A stretch of 12,709 nt of DNA from Planctomycetaceae bacterium (lineage in GTDB: Bacteria; Planctomycetota; Planctomycetia; Pirellulales; Thermoguttaceae), in the NCBI GenBank assembly GCA_031283515.1, contig JAITBS010000199.1:1-12709 (forward strand), in the 5' to 3' direction. Position numbers and translations under genes: made by a program. Positions 6,104-12,709 of this stretch are shown here, piece by piece. The notes beneath the pieces were generated by a model that did no database searches, was not told the origin of the DNA, and worked only from the letters and a program-made list of their open reading frames with translations. Every line of letters begins with the position of its first letter. Position 1 is the stretch's first letter.

Positions 6104-8191
6104 ATGAACGATGAATCAAATCAAAAAAATGTAATCGAAACACAAACACCGAAACAAAGTTTTTGGCGGAAACATTGGTGGTGGGCAATACCAATAAATA
6201 TCATGAATGCCGTGCTATGGTTTGGCGTTGAAACATTATTTATGTTTCAAAATATTCCGTTGTTGATTGCTTTGATTATTCTTATAGGCAGTTTTATTCT
6301 CACCGACAAATTACTCGCATGGAAATTTGGTCGTCCGAAGCCGCGAACATGGAAAGCACTTCAAATGCTCTTTGTTGCCGGAAGTATCTATCTGATTTAT
6401 ATTGTTCTGATTTTATTTGTGATGCGCTATTATGTGCCGGTAACGAGTATTTCAGAAAAAACAACTCACGTTACCAAACCGCTCACCTCCGATGGTCTTG
6501 AAATTGATGTAATCGGAGCAATTGAAGAACGTTTTGTCCCGAAAAAGAAACCCGAAGAAAATGGTTTTCGATACGTTATTGAACAGTTCGGCATTGAACA
6601 TTTGCTTGACAACGAAGGTGATTTGGAATCACAAAAAAATATTTCCGATGCGTTAATTAAGCAACTCGAAATCAATAATGTCGAACCATCTGTTACGTAT
6701 CAATCGTTTACTAATTATTTTATCAAATATTTTGAAGATATTGACAAAGATCATTCGGACGAAAAAAAGGATTATTCGGATAAAGAGAATACGCCGGAAC
6801 TTGAAATTGATCAGAAAACTTTAAATCCCAGTGAACGGGTTCGTAACATGAAAAATTTGTTGTACGAAAAAATATGGAATACAAACACAATGATTGGCGA
6901 TGCACCGGTAACCGAAGTGATTCATTGGCTCGAAACAAACGGTAAGGCTCTTGATGAATTTGGTAAGGCTGTTCGGTTTCCGGTTTATTATGCGCCAATG
7001 CTAACGTTATCCGATAAGACTCCGATCTCATTCTTCTCATGTTATGAATATTCGTTTCATCGTGATATTGTTCAAGAATTACGAATAAGAATTATGTACA
7101 GTCTTGGTGTTGGTGATTTTGACAAAGCAAAATATGACGTGATGACAATTATAAAACTGGCTGATATGCAGATGCGTTATCTTAGTACGGATTTAAGATT
7201 TACCTTTGCAGGTGCAATATTCGGAACAGGAAACTATGCCGTACTCGATCTTATTCGTTTTGGTAATATGACCAAACGACAACTCGAACAACTGCAACAT
7301 GAGTTACAACAATTTCGTACCATGCCGGATTTTGATGATTTGATATTTGTTGCCCGTATGCAAAGTATTGATTTACTTTACAATATTGCTAATTTGCGTA
7401 TGAATTTTGATACTATTGTTTCAAATAAGGAGAATAATGAGAAGATTTCAAAATCACTTAATTATAAGATAACGGAATACTCTATATTAACGTTCAGATA
7501 TTTTGGCTGGACACCAGTGTTTGCCAAACAACAGGCAGATTTTGATTATTTTGAAGAACTGCTTGGCAACGGATTTTCAAAAACACAATTAACAACATTT
7601 GAGGAACAATATGAAACGAAAAATAGGCAGTTTCCACCGGGCACGGTCTATGAATTGTTAATTTTGTTTTTGAGAAAAGGCATGTATCAAGCAATACCCG
7701 CAATAATAGGTGAAGTTGTAGGACAATTAATTAGTGATCCGAGACGTCTCATTTCAGGACGATATAATATAGAAACATCAAAACGTTTACTTGATATTGC
7801 GTTTGCACTTGAATTTTACCGGCATGATCACGGGAACTATCCGGTGTCGCTTATGGAACTTGCAGGAAAATACATTGAAATTATTCCGGTTGATCCTTAT
7901 ACGGACAATGAACCGTTTCGTTACCGTCTGGATTTACAACCGGAAGTGAACCCCGACAACACGGCAAACAATAAAAAATCGTTGCAAAAACAGAATGCGG
8001 ATTATCTGCTTTACAGTGTCGGGACAAACGGCAAAGATGATCACGGAGTTGGGCGTGGTTACGGATATTGCAACAAAACACAAAACACAACCGAAAACCA
8101 TCATGTTACCGATCAGAAAACACCGGATGTTCCGCCGAAATCCGGTGACGATATTCATATTTACATGTTGCGTGATACCAATATTCTGTAA
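6104..8191 (+). CDS. Membrane-anchored protein with a type-II-secretion-G-like C-terminal module, function unknown
   Basis: This 695-residue protein has three predicted membrane helices near its N-terminus (about 26-48, 51-67 and 85-107). Basic residues at 22-24 and in the loop 69-84 predict a cytoplasmic N-terminus, which puts the large remainder (about 110-695) outside the cytoplasm. Residues 200-245 form a charged, low-complexity segment. Residues 550-660 carry a pattern seen in many planctomycete and verrucomicrobial proteins that resembles the globular part of pseudopilins: KRLLDIAFALEFYRHDHGNYP, then an IPVDPYTDNEPFRYRL stretch and DYLLYSVGTNGKDDHG. There is no prepilin cleavage site in front of it, so it is not itself a pseudopilin. 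AGAGG ten bases before the ATG supports the start. It follows the rhamnosidase gene by 69 bp on the same strand, so a role in surface glycan handling is possible but is inference only. Confidence 0.8.
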   Translation: MNDESNQKNVIETQTPKQSFWRKHWWWAIPINIMNAVLWFGVETLFMFQNIPLLIALIILIGSFILTDKLLAWKFGRPKPRTWKALQMLFVAGSIYLIYIVLILFVMRYYVPVTSISEKTTHVTKPLTSDGLEIDVIGAIEERFVPKKKPEENGFRYVIEQFGIEHLLDNEGDLESQKNISDALIKQLEINNVEPSVTYQSFTNYFIKYFEDIDKDHSDEKKDYSDKENTPELEIDQKTLNPSERVRNMKNLLYEKIWNTNTMIGDAPVTEVIHWLETNGKALDEFGKAVRFPVYYAPMLTLSDKTPISFFSCYEYSFHRDIVQELRIRIMYSLGVGDFDKAKYDVMTIIKLADMQMRYLSTDLRFTFAGAIFGTGNYAVLDLIRFGNMTKRQLEQLQHELQQFRTMPDFDDLIFVARMQSIDLLYNIANLRMNFDTIVSNKENNEKISKSLNYKITEYSILTFRYFGWTPVFAKQQADFDYFEELLGNGFSKTQLTTFEEQYETKNRQFPPGTVYELLILFLRKGMYQAIPAIIGEVVGQLISDPRRLISGRYNIETSKRLLDIAFALEFYRHDHGNYPVSLMELAGKYIEIIPVDPYTDNEPFRYRLDLQPEVNPDNTANNKKSLQKQNADYLLYSVGTNGKDDHGVGRGYGYCNKTQNTTENHHVTDQKTPDVPPKSGDDIHIYMLRDTNIL

Positions 8192-8229
8192 ATCAAAAAA
8201 ATCATAGCAATTCACGCACAATTTATAAG

Positions 8230-8505
8230 ATGATGTTTCATCGAAAAGTTTTCACCGACCTTTTTGTGAAGTTGATTGTTGAAAGTGGAGCGAGTCGTAA
8301 GCGACTTACTATCCAAACGATAATAATTCCGCTTGTAACCGATTATTTCCCAAAAATTCCGAAACTCTCTGATTTTTCTCAATTTGTAATATCAGTTGAA
8401 TTTTTTTGGATAGGTTTACCGTTGACTACCTTTTTGAGTTCCATTGGTCAACAAGTTGGCGAAGATTCCACTGATATATTACCAAAATGTTTTCTTATCC
8501 GATAA
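8230..8505 (+). CDS. Doubtful 91-residue ORF in a low-coding stretch
   Basis: The region 8192-8645 holds only this ORF. Its product (MMFHRKVFTDLFVKLIVESG at the start, ending DILPKCFLIR) matches nothing I recognise and has no clear domain or membrane plan. No ribosome site is evident. Neither strand gives a better reading: the reverse strand is broken by stops. The stretch contains a short hairpin, AGTCG (8293-8297) and CGACT (8302-8306) around TAAG. It may be a gene relic or simple intergenic DNA. I would not rely on it as a gene. Confidence 0.2.
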   Translation: MMFHRKVFTDLFVKLIVESGASRKRLTIQTIIIPLVTDYFPKIPKLSDFSQFVISVEFFWIGLPLTTFLSSIGQQVGEDSTDILPKCFLIR

Positions 8506-8645
8506 AAATGATAAGTTGCGGTTCAGTAAGTATCCTTTTTGCTCAAGTTAATTTTCTCAAGTTACTTTCATTCGTTTGACGATAACAAAAGAGTTCCAAT
8601 ATTTTTTCCGTTTTCCATTCACTAGAAAATTTGAAGGGTTTGATA

Positions 8646-8972
8646 ATGTATCGTCAAATACTTTTGATTGCACTTTGTGTGAGTGCTTTGTGTTGGGCTT
8701 TTTCTCCGTCCAATGCTTTGGCACAGCAAGGTTATGGGCAACAGTGGGCACAAACCTACAATGTTCAGGATTGGCAACGGTTTTATTATTATCCTTACGT
8801 CTATTATCCGCATAATTATTATTCGCCGGAATATTTTCGCAGTTCCCAGAATATGCACCAACGTTATCCGGCAGAAATGCAAGTTCCTGCCTATAACAAA
8901 GATTGGATCAATTTCTATCCGTCTTCACGCCGTTATCATTCAGGAAATCACTTCCGACTCGATATTTTCTAA
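8646..8972 (+). CDS. Small secreted Tyr-rich protein of a planctomycete-type family
   Basis: The 108-residue product has a clear signal peptide (MYRQILLIALCVSALCWAFS, cleavage likely near NALAQ). The mature part, about 80 residues, is dense in Tyr, Phe, Trp, Asn and Pro: WQRFYYYPYVYYPHNYYSPE, YFRSS, RYPAEMQVPAYNKDW, NFYPSSRRYHSGNHF. From memory, short exported proteins with this YPYVYYP...RYP.EM..P.YN..W.NFYP..RRYH.G.HF pattern are found in Planctomycetes and are often labelled 'calmodulin-binding protein'; the label has no clear mechanistic basis. The ATG at 8646 has GAAGGG seven to twelve bases upstream and gives a proper signal peptide, so it is preferred over the in-frame TTG at 8631. The protein may be a cell-surface or wall component; no catalytic motif is visible. 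Confidence 0.8.
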   Translation: MYRQILLIALCVSALCWAFSPSNALAQQGYGQQWAQTYNVQDWQRFYYYPYVYYPHNYYSPEYFRSSQNMHQRYPAEMQVPAYNKDWINFYPSSRRYHSGNHFRLDIF

Positions 8973-9067
8973 GACTTAAACCTTTATGGTTTCTTTCTTG
9001 AGTTTGTCATTGTGCTTCGGTGAGAAGTGTTTTATTTTGCCGTCACTCCTTGTGTTGCAGCGGCGGC

Positions 9068-9091
9068 GCGGTTATTACGGTGTAATACCGC
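9068..9091 (+). terminator. Possible hairpin terminator downstream of the small secreted protein gene
   Basis: GCGG-TATTAC (9068-9078, with one bulged T) pairs with GTAATACCGC (9082-9091) around a GGT loop. A short T-run (9101-9104 region, CTTTTT) follows nine bases later. It lies about 95 bases after the stop of the small secreted protein gene and before the GT9 gene. The spacing to the T-run is longer than in a model terminator, so it could instead be a structural hairpin. A weaker AAACC/GGTTT hairpin at 8978-8992 directly follows the same gene. Confidence 0.35.
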
Positions 9092-9146
9092 CGTAAAACT
9101 TTTTCCCGCATCACCGCCTCAGATAACCTGTTGTAATTTTTTGCTC

Positions 9147-9176
9147 TTGCATTGTTTCCGGTAATTTCGTTAAAAT
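9147..9176 (+). promoter_or_regulatory. Candidate sigma-70-type promoter for the GT9 gene
   Basis: TTGCAT (9147-9152) and TAAAAT (9171-9176) are separated by 18 bases. Each is one or two bases from the standard -35 and -10 boxes. The site is 71 bases before the ATG of the GT9 gene and after the possible terminator, which is where a promoter for the 9247-11043 pair would be expected. Confidence 0.4.
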
Positions 9177-9246
9177 ACACTCCGGTTGAACCTCAAAAGT
9201 AAAACAGGTCTTTTTATCATTATTACTTTTATTTATTGAGAATTTA

Positions 9247-10377
9247 ATGTTTTTTCGAAAGGCATCTTATTTTTCGGATAACATCTTATCGCGTCCCAGA
9301 CGTATTTTAATTGTTCGTTTTAGCGCGATTGGTGATGTTGTTCATACGTTACCGGTTCTGATTGCTCTTCGAACACGGTTTCCTCACGCCGAAATTGCTT
9401 GGCTGATTGAGGAAAAAATGTCAAAACTTTTACTCGGACATTGGGCATTAGACCGTTTGATCATTGTTAAGAAAAACTGGATCAAATCATGGTCGGAAGT
9501 TGTTTTTCTGCGGAAACGTCTTCAAATGTTTGCTCCTGATGTAACTATTGATGTTCAGGGACTTTTCAAGAGTTCGTTTGCGGCATGGCTTTCGGGAGCC
9601 GCCTATCGGATTGGTTTCGGCGGAATCGACGGACGTGAAGGAAGTCAATGGTTCAATAATTGCCGAATCACTCCTGACGCCGAACACATTATTGACCGTA
9701 ACATGAGTTTACTGGAACCATTTGGAATTTACGGCAGCAGTATTGATTTCGACTTGCCGGAATGCGAAATGGATCGCCGTTCCGCACACCATTTCCTGAA
9801 TTACAACGGATTACATGGTCATTTCGCCATCCTGAATGTCGGTGCCGGTTGGGAATCAAAACGTTGGCGCGAAGAGCGTTACGCCGAAGTCGCTCAGTAT
9901 TTACTCACGCAATGGAATCTTCCTTCACTGGTAGTCTGGGCAGGAGATAAAGAACAGAAAATAGCGGAAACAGTTGTTCAAGCCGCCAATGGTGCTGCGT
10001 TTATGGCTCCGCAAACGACATTGGGTGAACTCGCATCGCTCTCACGTTTGGCAACAATTTTTATTGGTTCCGATACGGGACCGTTACATATTGCCGCTGC
10101 AGTGGGAACACCTTGTCTTGGTCTTTACGGTCCCATGCCTGCCAAACGCAACGGTCCCTACGGTAGGTCAAACCGTTCCATTCAAAAGCAAACTCTGGAA
10201 GGTTCCCGCCGGATTCGTCCGCATCGGGCTCCGCGAACCTTAATGGACGCAATTGATACCGAATCCGTTTGTAATATGTGCGATGAAATGCTCACCAAAA
10301 TTCTCTCATTGGATTCTTCGTTATCGATTCAGGATATTAAAGAAAACAACCCATTGAAAATACGAAAAGTTGCCTAA
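9247..10377 (+). CDS. GT9 family glycosyltransferase, heptosyltransferase I-like
   Basis: This 376-residue protein should transfer a sugar from an ADP-heptose-type donor onto the lipopolysaccharide inner core or another envelope glycan at the cytoplasmic face of the inner membrane. Family marks in order: RILIVRFSAIGDVVHTLPVL (19-38), the acceptor-side N-terminal Rossmann start; TIDVQGLFKSS (100-110); NVGAGWESKRW (197-207), with the Lys that usually contacts donor phosphate; and IFIGSDTGPLHIAAAVGTP (271-289), the GT9 donor-site signature, followed by LGLYGP. The closest relatives by pattern are WaaC/RfaC-like enzymes, but the exact acceptor cannot be told. Length is typical plus a short, poorly conserved C-terminal tail (about 355-376). 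No Shine-Dalgarno site is visible. It is followed after 60 bp by the DUF4254-like gene, probably in one transcript. Confidence 0.93.
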   Translation: MFFRKASYFSDNILSRPRRILIVRFSAIGDVVHTLPVLIALRTRFPHAEIAWLIEEKMSKLLLGHWALDRLIIVKKNWIKSWSEVVFLRKRLQMFAPDVTIDVQGLFKSSFAAWLSGAAYRIGFGGIDGREGSQWFNNCRITPDAEHIIDRNMSLLEPFGIYGSSIDFDLPECEMDRRSAHHFLNYNGLHGHFAILNVGAGWESKRWREERYAEVAQYLLTQWNLPSLVVWAGDKEQKIAETVVQAANGAAFMAPQTTLGELASLSRLATIFIGSDTGPLHIAAAVGTPCLGLYGPMPAKRNGPYGRSNRSIQKQTLEGSRRIRPHRAPRTLMDAIDTESVCNMCDEMLTKILSLDSSLSIQDIKENNPLKIRKVA

Positions 10378-10437
10378 CCGGTTTTTGATCACCTTCCTCA
10401 TAAACAGAACGAACATATTTAATCTCCCATAAATCCG

Positions 10438-11043
10438 ATGATTAACATAAACCAATTGACCACTCTTCAATTTAATGCTGTTGAATATTGGCATGACCGG
10501 AAATTTGTTGTTCTCAAGCCGGAGAATCATTTTTTCACGGTTGTTTTGGAGCAACACCGTTTTAATTTTGATCTTTGGCATGAGGAAGATATTGCCCGTA
10601 GTCCTGACATGAGTGATTCGAAGATTGCGCAAGTCAAACGCAATATCGACCAACTTAATCAGAAACGGAATGACGGTATTGAACGAATTGACGCTGCAAT
10701 CATTGAACAACTTAACGAAATCCGTCTTATTCCGAAACCGGATGCCCGTATCAACACGGAAACACCCGGCAGTGTGATTGATCGGTTATCGATTATGTCG
10801 CTTCGTATTTTCCATTTGCAGGAACAGCTTCAGCGAAACGATGTTGGTTTGGGACACCAACAACTCGTTTCACAACGTTTAGAGCGTTGTTTTCAGCAAC
10901 GCGCCGATCTCTCTCAATCTCTTACCGAACTTCTCGATGATATTTTTTCCGGTTATAAAATTTTGAAAGTCTATCATCAATTCAAAATGTATAACGACCC
11001 AACAATGAATCCGTATCTGTACAATTGCAAAAAATCTGCATAA
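10438..11043 (+). CDS. DUF4254-family protein, likely partner in envelope glycan synthesis
   Basis: The 201-residue product matches what I know of DUF4254: an opening WHD..., the segment NFDLWHEEDIARSPDM (55-70), a long helix with IAQVKRNIDQLNQKRNDGIERID, the conserved TETPGSVIDRLSIMSLRIFHLQEQ (about 115-138) and a helical end finishing KMYNDPTMNPYLY. It is mostly alpha-helical, with no signal peptide or membrane helix, so it is cytoplasmic. The biochemical role of the family is not established. Members often sit beside glycosyltransferases in cell-envelope loci, and here it follows the GT9 gene by 60 bp on the same strand. That context suggests a role in lipopolysaccharide or surface-glycan assembly (inference). 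No ribosome site is visible; ATG 10438 fits the family start. Confidence 0.82.
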   Translation: MININQLTTLQFNAVEYWHDRKFVVLKPENHFFTVVLEQHRFNFDLWHEEDIARSPDMSDSKIAQVKRNIDQLNQKRNDGIERIDAAIIEQLNEIRLIPKPDARINTETPGSVIDRLSIMSLRIFHLQEQLQRNDVGLGHQQLVSQRLERCFQQRADLSQSLTELLDDIFSGYKILKVYHQFKMYNDPTMNPYLYNCKKSA

Positions 11044-11188
11044 AATAGTAAAAAGATTGGGGTTAGATTTTGATGGGCATTGCGTTTTAGACAATAAACC
11101 CGCAGTCACAACGATCCGTAATGACGGCAGATTTTGTGTTTTTCCGTGAATTCCGATATTGTTTTATATTGGTATCTGAAGCAAGACT

Positions 11189-12343
11189 ATGTATAAATTA
11201 TTTTTTGTTTACCTGCTGATTTCCTTACCTACATTCTGTTTTGGCGAGGCTGATTCGTTGCCGATACGTCAGGCGGTTCATTTGGTTTCGCCGTTTTTGG
11301 TTCGTATTGACACGATTGGCGGTCATGAAAAAACCGGCGAGGAATTAGTCAACGAAGGAGCCGGTAGTGGTTTTCTTTTGGATCGGCAAGGTTTTGTTCT
11401 TACCAGTGCGTTCCATTTTTTGCACGAGCCGACATCTATTTTGCTCCAATTTTCCGACGGTACGAAAAAAGTTGCCCGAAAAGTTGCTACTGACTTGAAC
11501 CGGATGTTGACGCTTTTGAAGGTTGAAGACTTGAGCGACGGTTTTCTCGACACTATTTTTGCAACACCGCCGGAAATCCGAACCAAAGATTCGATGTTGA
11601 TTGGTGAATTATGTATTGCGGTTGGTGTTTCGTTGTCGCGTGAGGAACCCAATATTGCTGTCGGAATTCTTAGCGGTAAAAATCGGATATGGGGTAAAGC
11701 CTTGCAAACCGATGCGGCGGTTAGTCCGAACAATTATGGCGGTTTGTTAATTGACCGGCAAGGAAAATTGCTTGGACTTTTGGTTCCGCTTTCCATGATG
11801 TCCAATGAATTAACTGCTGGAGTGGAAATGTATGATGCGGGTGTTGGGATGGCGATTCCGTTTGAGGATATTCAGCAAAAAACCGTGCTCGAACAACTCA
11901 AAAACGGCAATGATTTGAAATTGGGGTTTACCGGAATCCAATTTAAGGAAAACCGTATTTTTATTGGAGAACCGGTTATCGACACGGTTCAACCGGATTC
12001 ACCTGCCGATCAAGCCGGAATAAAAAACGGTGACCGAATTGTTGCGATTGATGGAATCCTTGTTTATTCGGCGTTGCAAGTGATGATGAATCTCCAGTCC
12101 CGATATGCCGGAGAAACTGCAACTTTCCGACTCTTACGTCAAGGACAGGAAAAAGAAATATCGTTGGTATTATCAACACCAATGAAAGAGAAAGAAAAGA
12201 AAATCCCAAAGGAAACTTCTAAAAACCATAATATATCCGTTTCCACTGATAGATTATTTTTTTGTAATACATCAGCGGAATTATTTTTGAATTTGTTTAC
12301 AGTTGGCAATTACAAGGTTGGCAATTACAAGGTAGGCAATTAA
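11189..12343 (+). CDS. Exported HtrA-like PDZ protein with a degenerate protease domain
   Basis: The 384-residue product has a signal peptide (1-19, ending FCFG/EADS), a trypsin/HtrA-like domain (about 25-225) and one PDZ domain (about 245-330: a GFTGIQF strand, DSPADQAGIKNGDRIVAIDG, then LRQGQEKEISLVL). HtrA landmarks are recognisable: GAGSGFLLDRQGFVLTS, QTDAAVSPNNYGG, GKLLGLLVP. The catalytic Ser of the usual NPGNSGG is Tyr183 and the Asp of the usual TDLAVLKV is Met106. A His (His76 in TSAFHFL) is near the expected place but shifted by one. It should therefore be inactive as a protease and may act as a periplasmic binding or scaffold protein (inference). Residues 335-384 are a Lys-rich tail that runs into 15-bp DNA repeats encoding VGNYK twice, so the present C-terminus is probably not ancestral. 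Confidence 0.88.
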   Translation: MYKLFFVYLLISLPTFCFGEADSLPIRQAVHLVSPFLVRIDTIGGHEKTGEELVNEGAGSGFLLDRQGFVLTSAFHFLHEPTSILLQFSDGTKKVARKVATDLNRMLTLLKVEDLSDGFLDTIFATPPEIRTKDSMLIGELCIAVGVSLSREEPNIAVGILSGKNRIWGKALQTDAAVSPNNYGGLLIDRQGKLLGLLVPLSMMSNELTAGVEMYDAGVGMAIPFEDIQQKTVLEQLKNGNDLKLGFTGIQFKENRIFIGEPVIDTVQPDSPADQAGIKNGDRIVAIDGILVYSALQVMMNLQSRYAGETATFRLLRQGQEKEISLVLSTPMKEKEKKIPKETSKNHNISVSTDRLFFCNTSAELFLNLFTVGNYKVGNYKVGN

Positions 12344-12360
12344 CAGGCGGCAATTAACAG
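12302..12360 (+). repeat. 15-bp direct repeats spanning the end of the PDZ gene
   Basis: Two identical units GTTGGCAATTACAAG (12302-12316, 12317-12331) are followed by the variant GTAGGCAATTAACAG (12332-12346) and a 14-base variant GCGGCAATTAACAG (12347-12360). The stop codon of the PDZ gene (12341-12343) is created by the variant TTAACAG. The last unit is followed by GTAGGC, so the array runs straight into the GTAG hairpin pair. Confidence 0.88.
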
Positions 12361-12460
12361 GTAGGCGACCTTTCGCCGAAAGGTCGCAACGGTTGGTTTT
12401 TAATTTTCCGTCCGTCAAGTCGGCTATCGCCGACCAACGTTTCGGCGAAACGTTGGCTAC
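12361..12460. repeat. Inverted pair of GTAG-headed hairpins, REP/BIME-like
   Basis: Element 1 (+ strand) is GTAG at 12361-12364, then GCGACCTTTC (12365-12374), GCC, GAAAGGTCGC (12378-12387). Element 2 (read on the - strand) is GTAG at 12460-12457, then CCAACGTTTC (12456-12447), GCC, GAAACGTTGG (12443-12434), followed by a second small hairpin GTCGGC/GCCGAC at 12419-12434. Both have perfect 10-bp stems, the same TTTCGCCGAAA core and the same GTAG head; the lower stem differs by paired, compensating changes. A GTAG tetranucleotide before a hairpin, in inverted pairs, is the known plan of REP elements moved by RAYT (TnpA-REP) transposases. No RAYT gene is in the window. Element 1 might also end transcription of the PDZ gene. 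Confidence 0.7.
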
Positions 12461-12489
12461 CTCCGCTTGCGCAACTATTAACTAACCTG

Positions 12490-12709
12490 CGCCATTTTCA
12501 CATGAAAATGGCGCATCCTCATATGAAAATGCGCCATTTTTACATGAAAATGCGCCATTTTTATATGAAAATGCGCCATTTTTACATGAGAATGCGCCAT
12601 TTTCATATGAGAATGCGCCATTTTTACATGAGAATGCGCCATTTTTACATGAGAATGCGCCATTTTCACATGTGAATGCGCCATTTTTACATGAGAATGC
12701 GCCATTTTC
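12490..12709. repeat. Tandem array of 21-bp near-palindromic repeats, cut by the window end
   Basis: Ten complete 21-bp units (12490-12510, then every 21 bases to 12699) and the first 10 bases of an eleventh are present. Each unit is CGC followed by the 18-base core CATTTTYAYATGARAATG, which is a near-perfect palindrome (the version with TTTTCATATGAAAA would be perfect). The second unit (12511-12531) is the most diverged. Because 21 is divisible by three, the - strand is open throughout (12705 to 12478) and would read as heptapeptides such as MAHSHVK. No ribosome site or non-repetitive coding part is seen, so I treat the array as non-coding. There is no spacer diversity, so it is not CRISPR. 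Confidence 0.9.

Noticed and set aside
8293..8306. Hairpin AGTCG-TAAG-CGACT as another REP-like element
   Set aside because: The stem is only five pairs and there is no GTAG head at its foot, so it does not fit the pair at 12361-12460.
12478..12705. Open reading frame on the - strand made of MAHSHVK-like heptapeptides
   Set aside because: It is a by-product of a 21-bp repeat whose length is a multiple of three. The unit is palindromic at the DNA level, no ribosome site or unique domain is seen, and its variation changes amino acids freely.
12490..12709. CRISPR array
   Set aside because: Units are contiguous with no unique spacers, and no cas gene is present.

Overview
The window looks like chromosomal DNA from an AT-rich member of the Planctomycetota, plausibly a gut-type Pirellulales relative. 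This is inferred from gene content rather than a marker gene. The clues are a short aromatic secreted protein ending in a pattern I associate with planctomycete 'calmodulin-binding' annotations, a membrane-anchored protein with a type-II-secretion-G-like C-terminal module, a PDZ protein with a degenerate protease domain, many exported proteins and mostly weak Shine-Dalgarno sites. All convincing genes are on the + strand. I see no rRNA, tRNA, CRISPR array or transposase gene.

Left part (1-2402): an AT-rich small membrane or exported protein of unknown function; a decayed PIN-domain (VapC-type) toxin gene with a frameshift, two in-frame stops and no N-terminal half; a complete ATP synthase epsilon subunit (atpC) with no atpD in front of it; and an exported beta-class carbonic anhydrase with all zinc ligands intact, preceded by three 12-bp pyrimidine-rich direct repeats.

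Middle (2403-8191): a 326-bp leader with a 12-bp inverted repeat precedes a large secreted GH78 alpha-L-rhamnosidase with its catalytic residues intact. After 69 bp comes a 695-residue membrane-anchored protein of unknown function. The pair may be one transcription unit for surface or periplasmic glycan use.

Right part (8192-12343): a low-coding stretch with one doubtful ORF, the small Tyr-rich secreted protein, a GT9 heptosyltransferase-like enzyme, a DUF4254-like protein 60 bp behind it (an envelope-glycan pair), and an exported HtrA-like PDZ protein whose catalytic Ser and Asp are replaced, so probably a pseudoprotease.

Right edge (12302-12709): three unrelated repeat families lie back to back. 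They are 15-bp direct repeats that form the last codons of the PDZ gene; an inverted pair of GTAG-headed hairpins with compensatory base changes, which resembles a REP/BIME element mobilised by RAYT transposases; and more than ten copies of a 21-bp near-palindromic tandem repeat that runs off the window. This repeat cluster is the most unusual part of the window. I did not find a convincing new multi-gene system.
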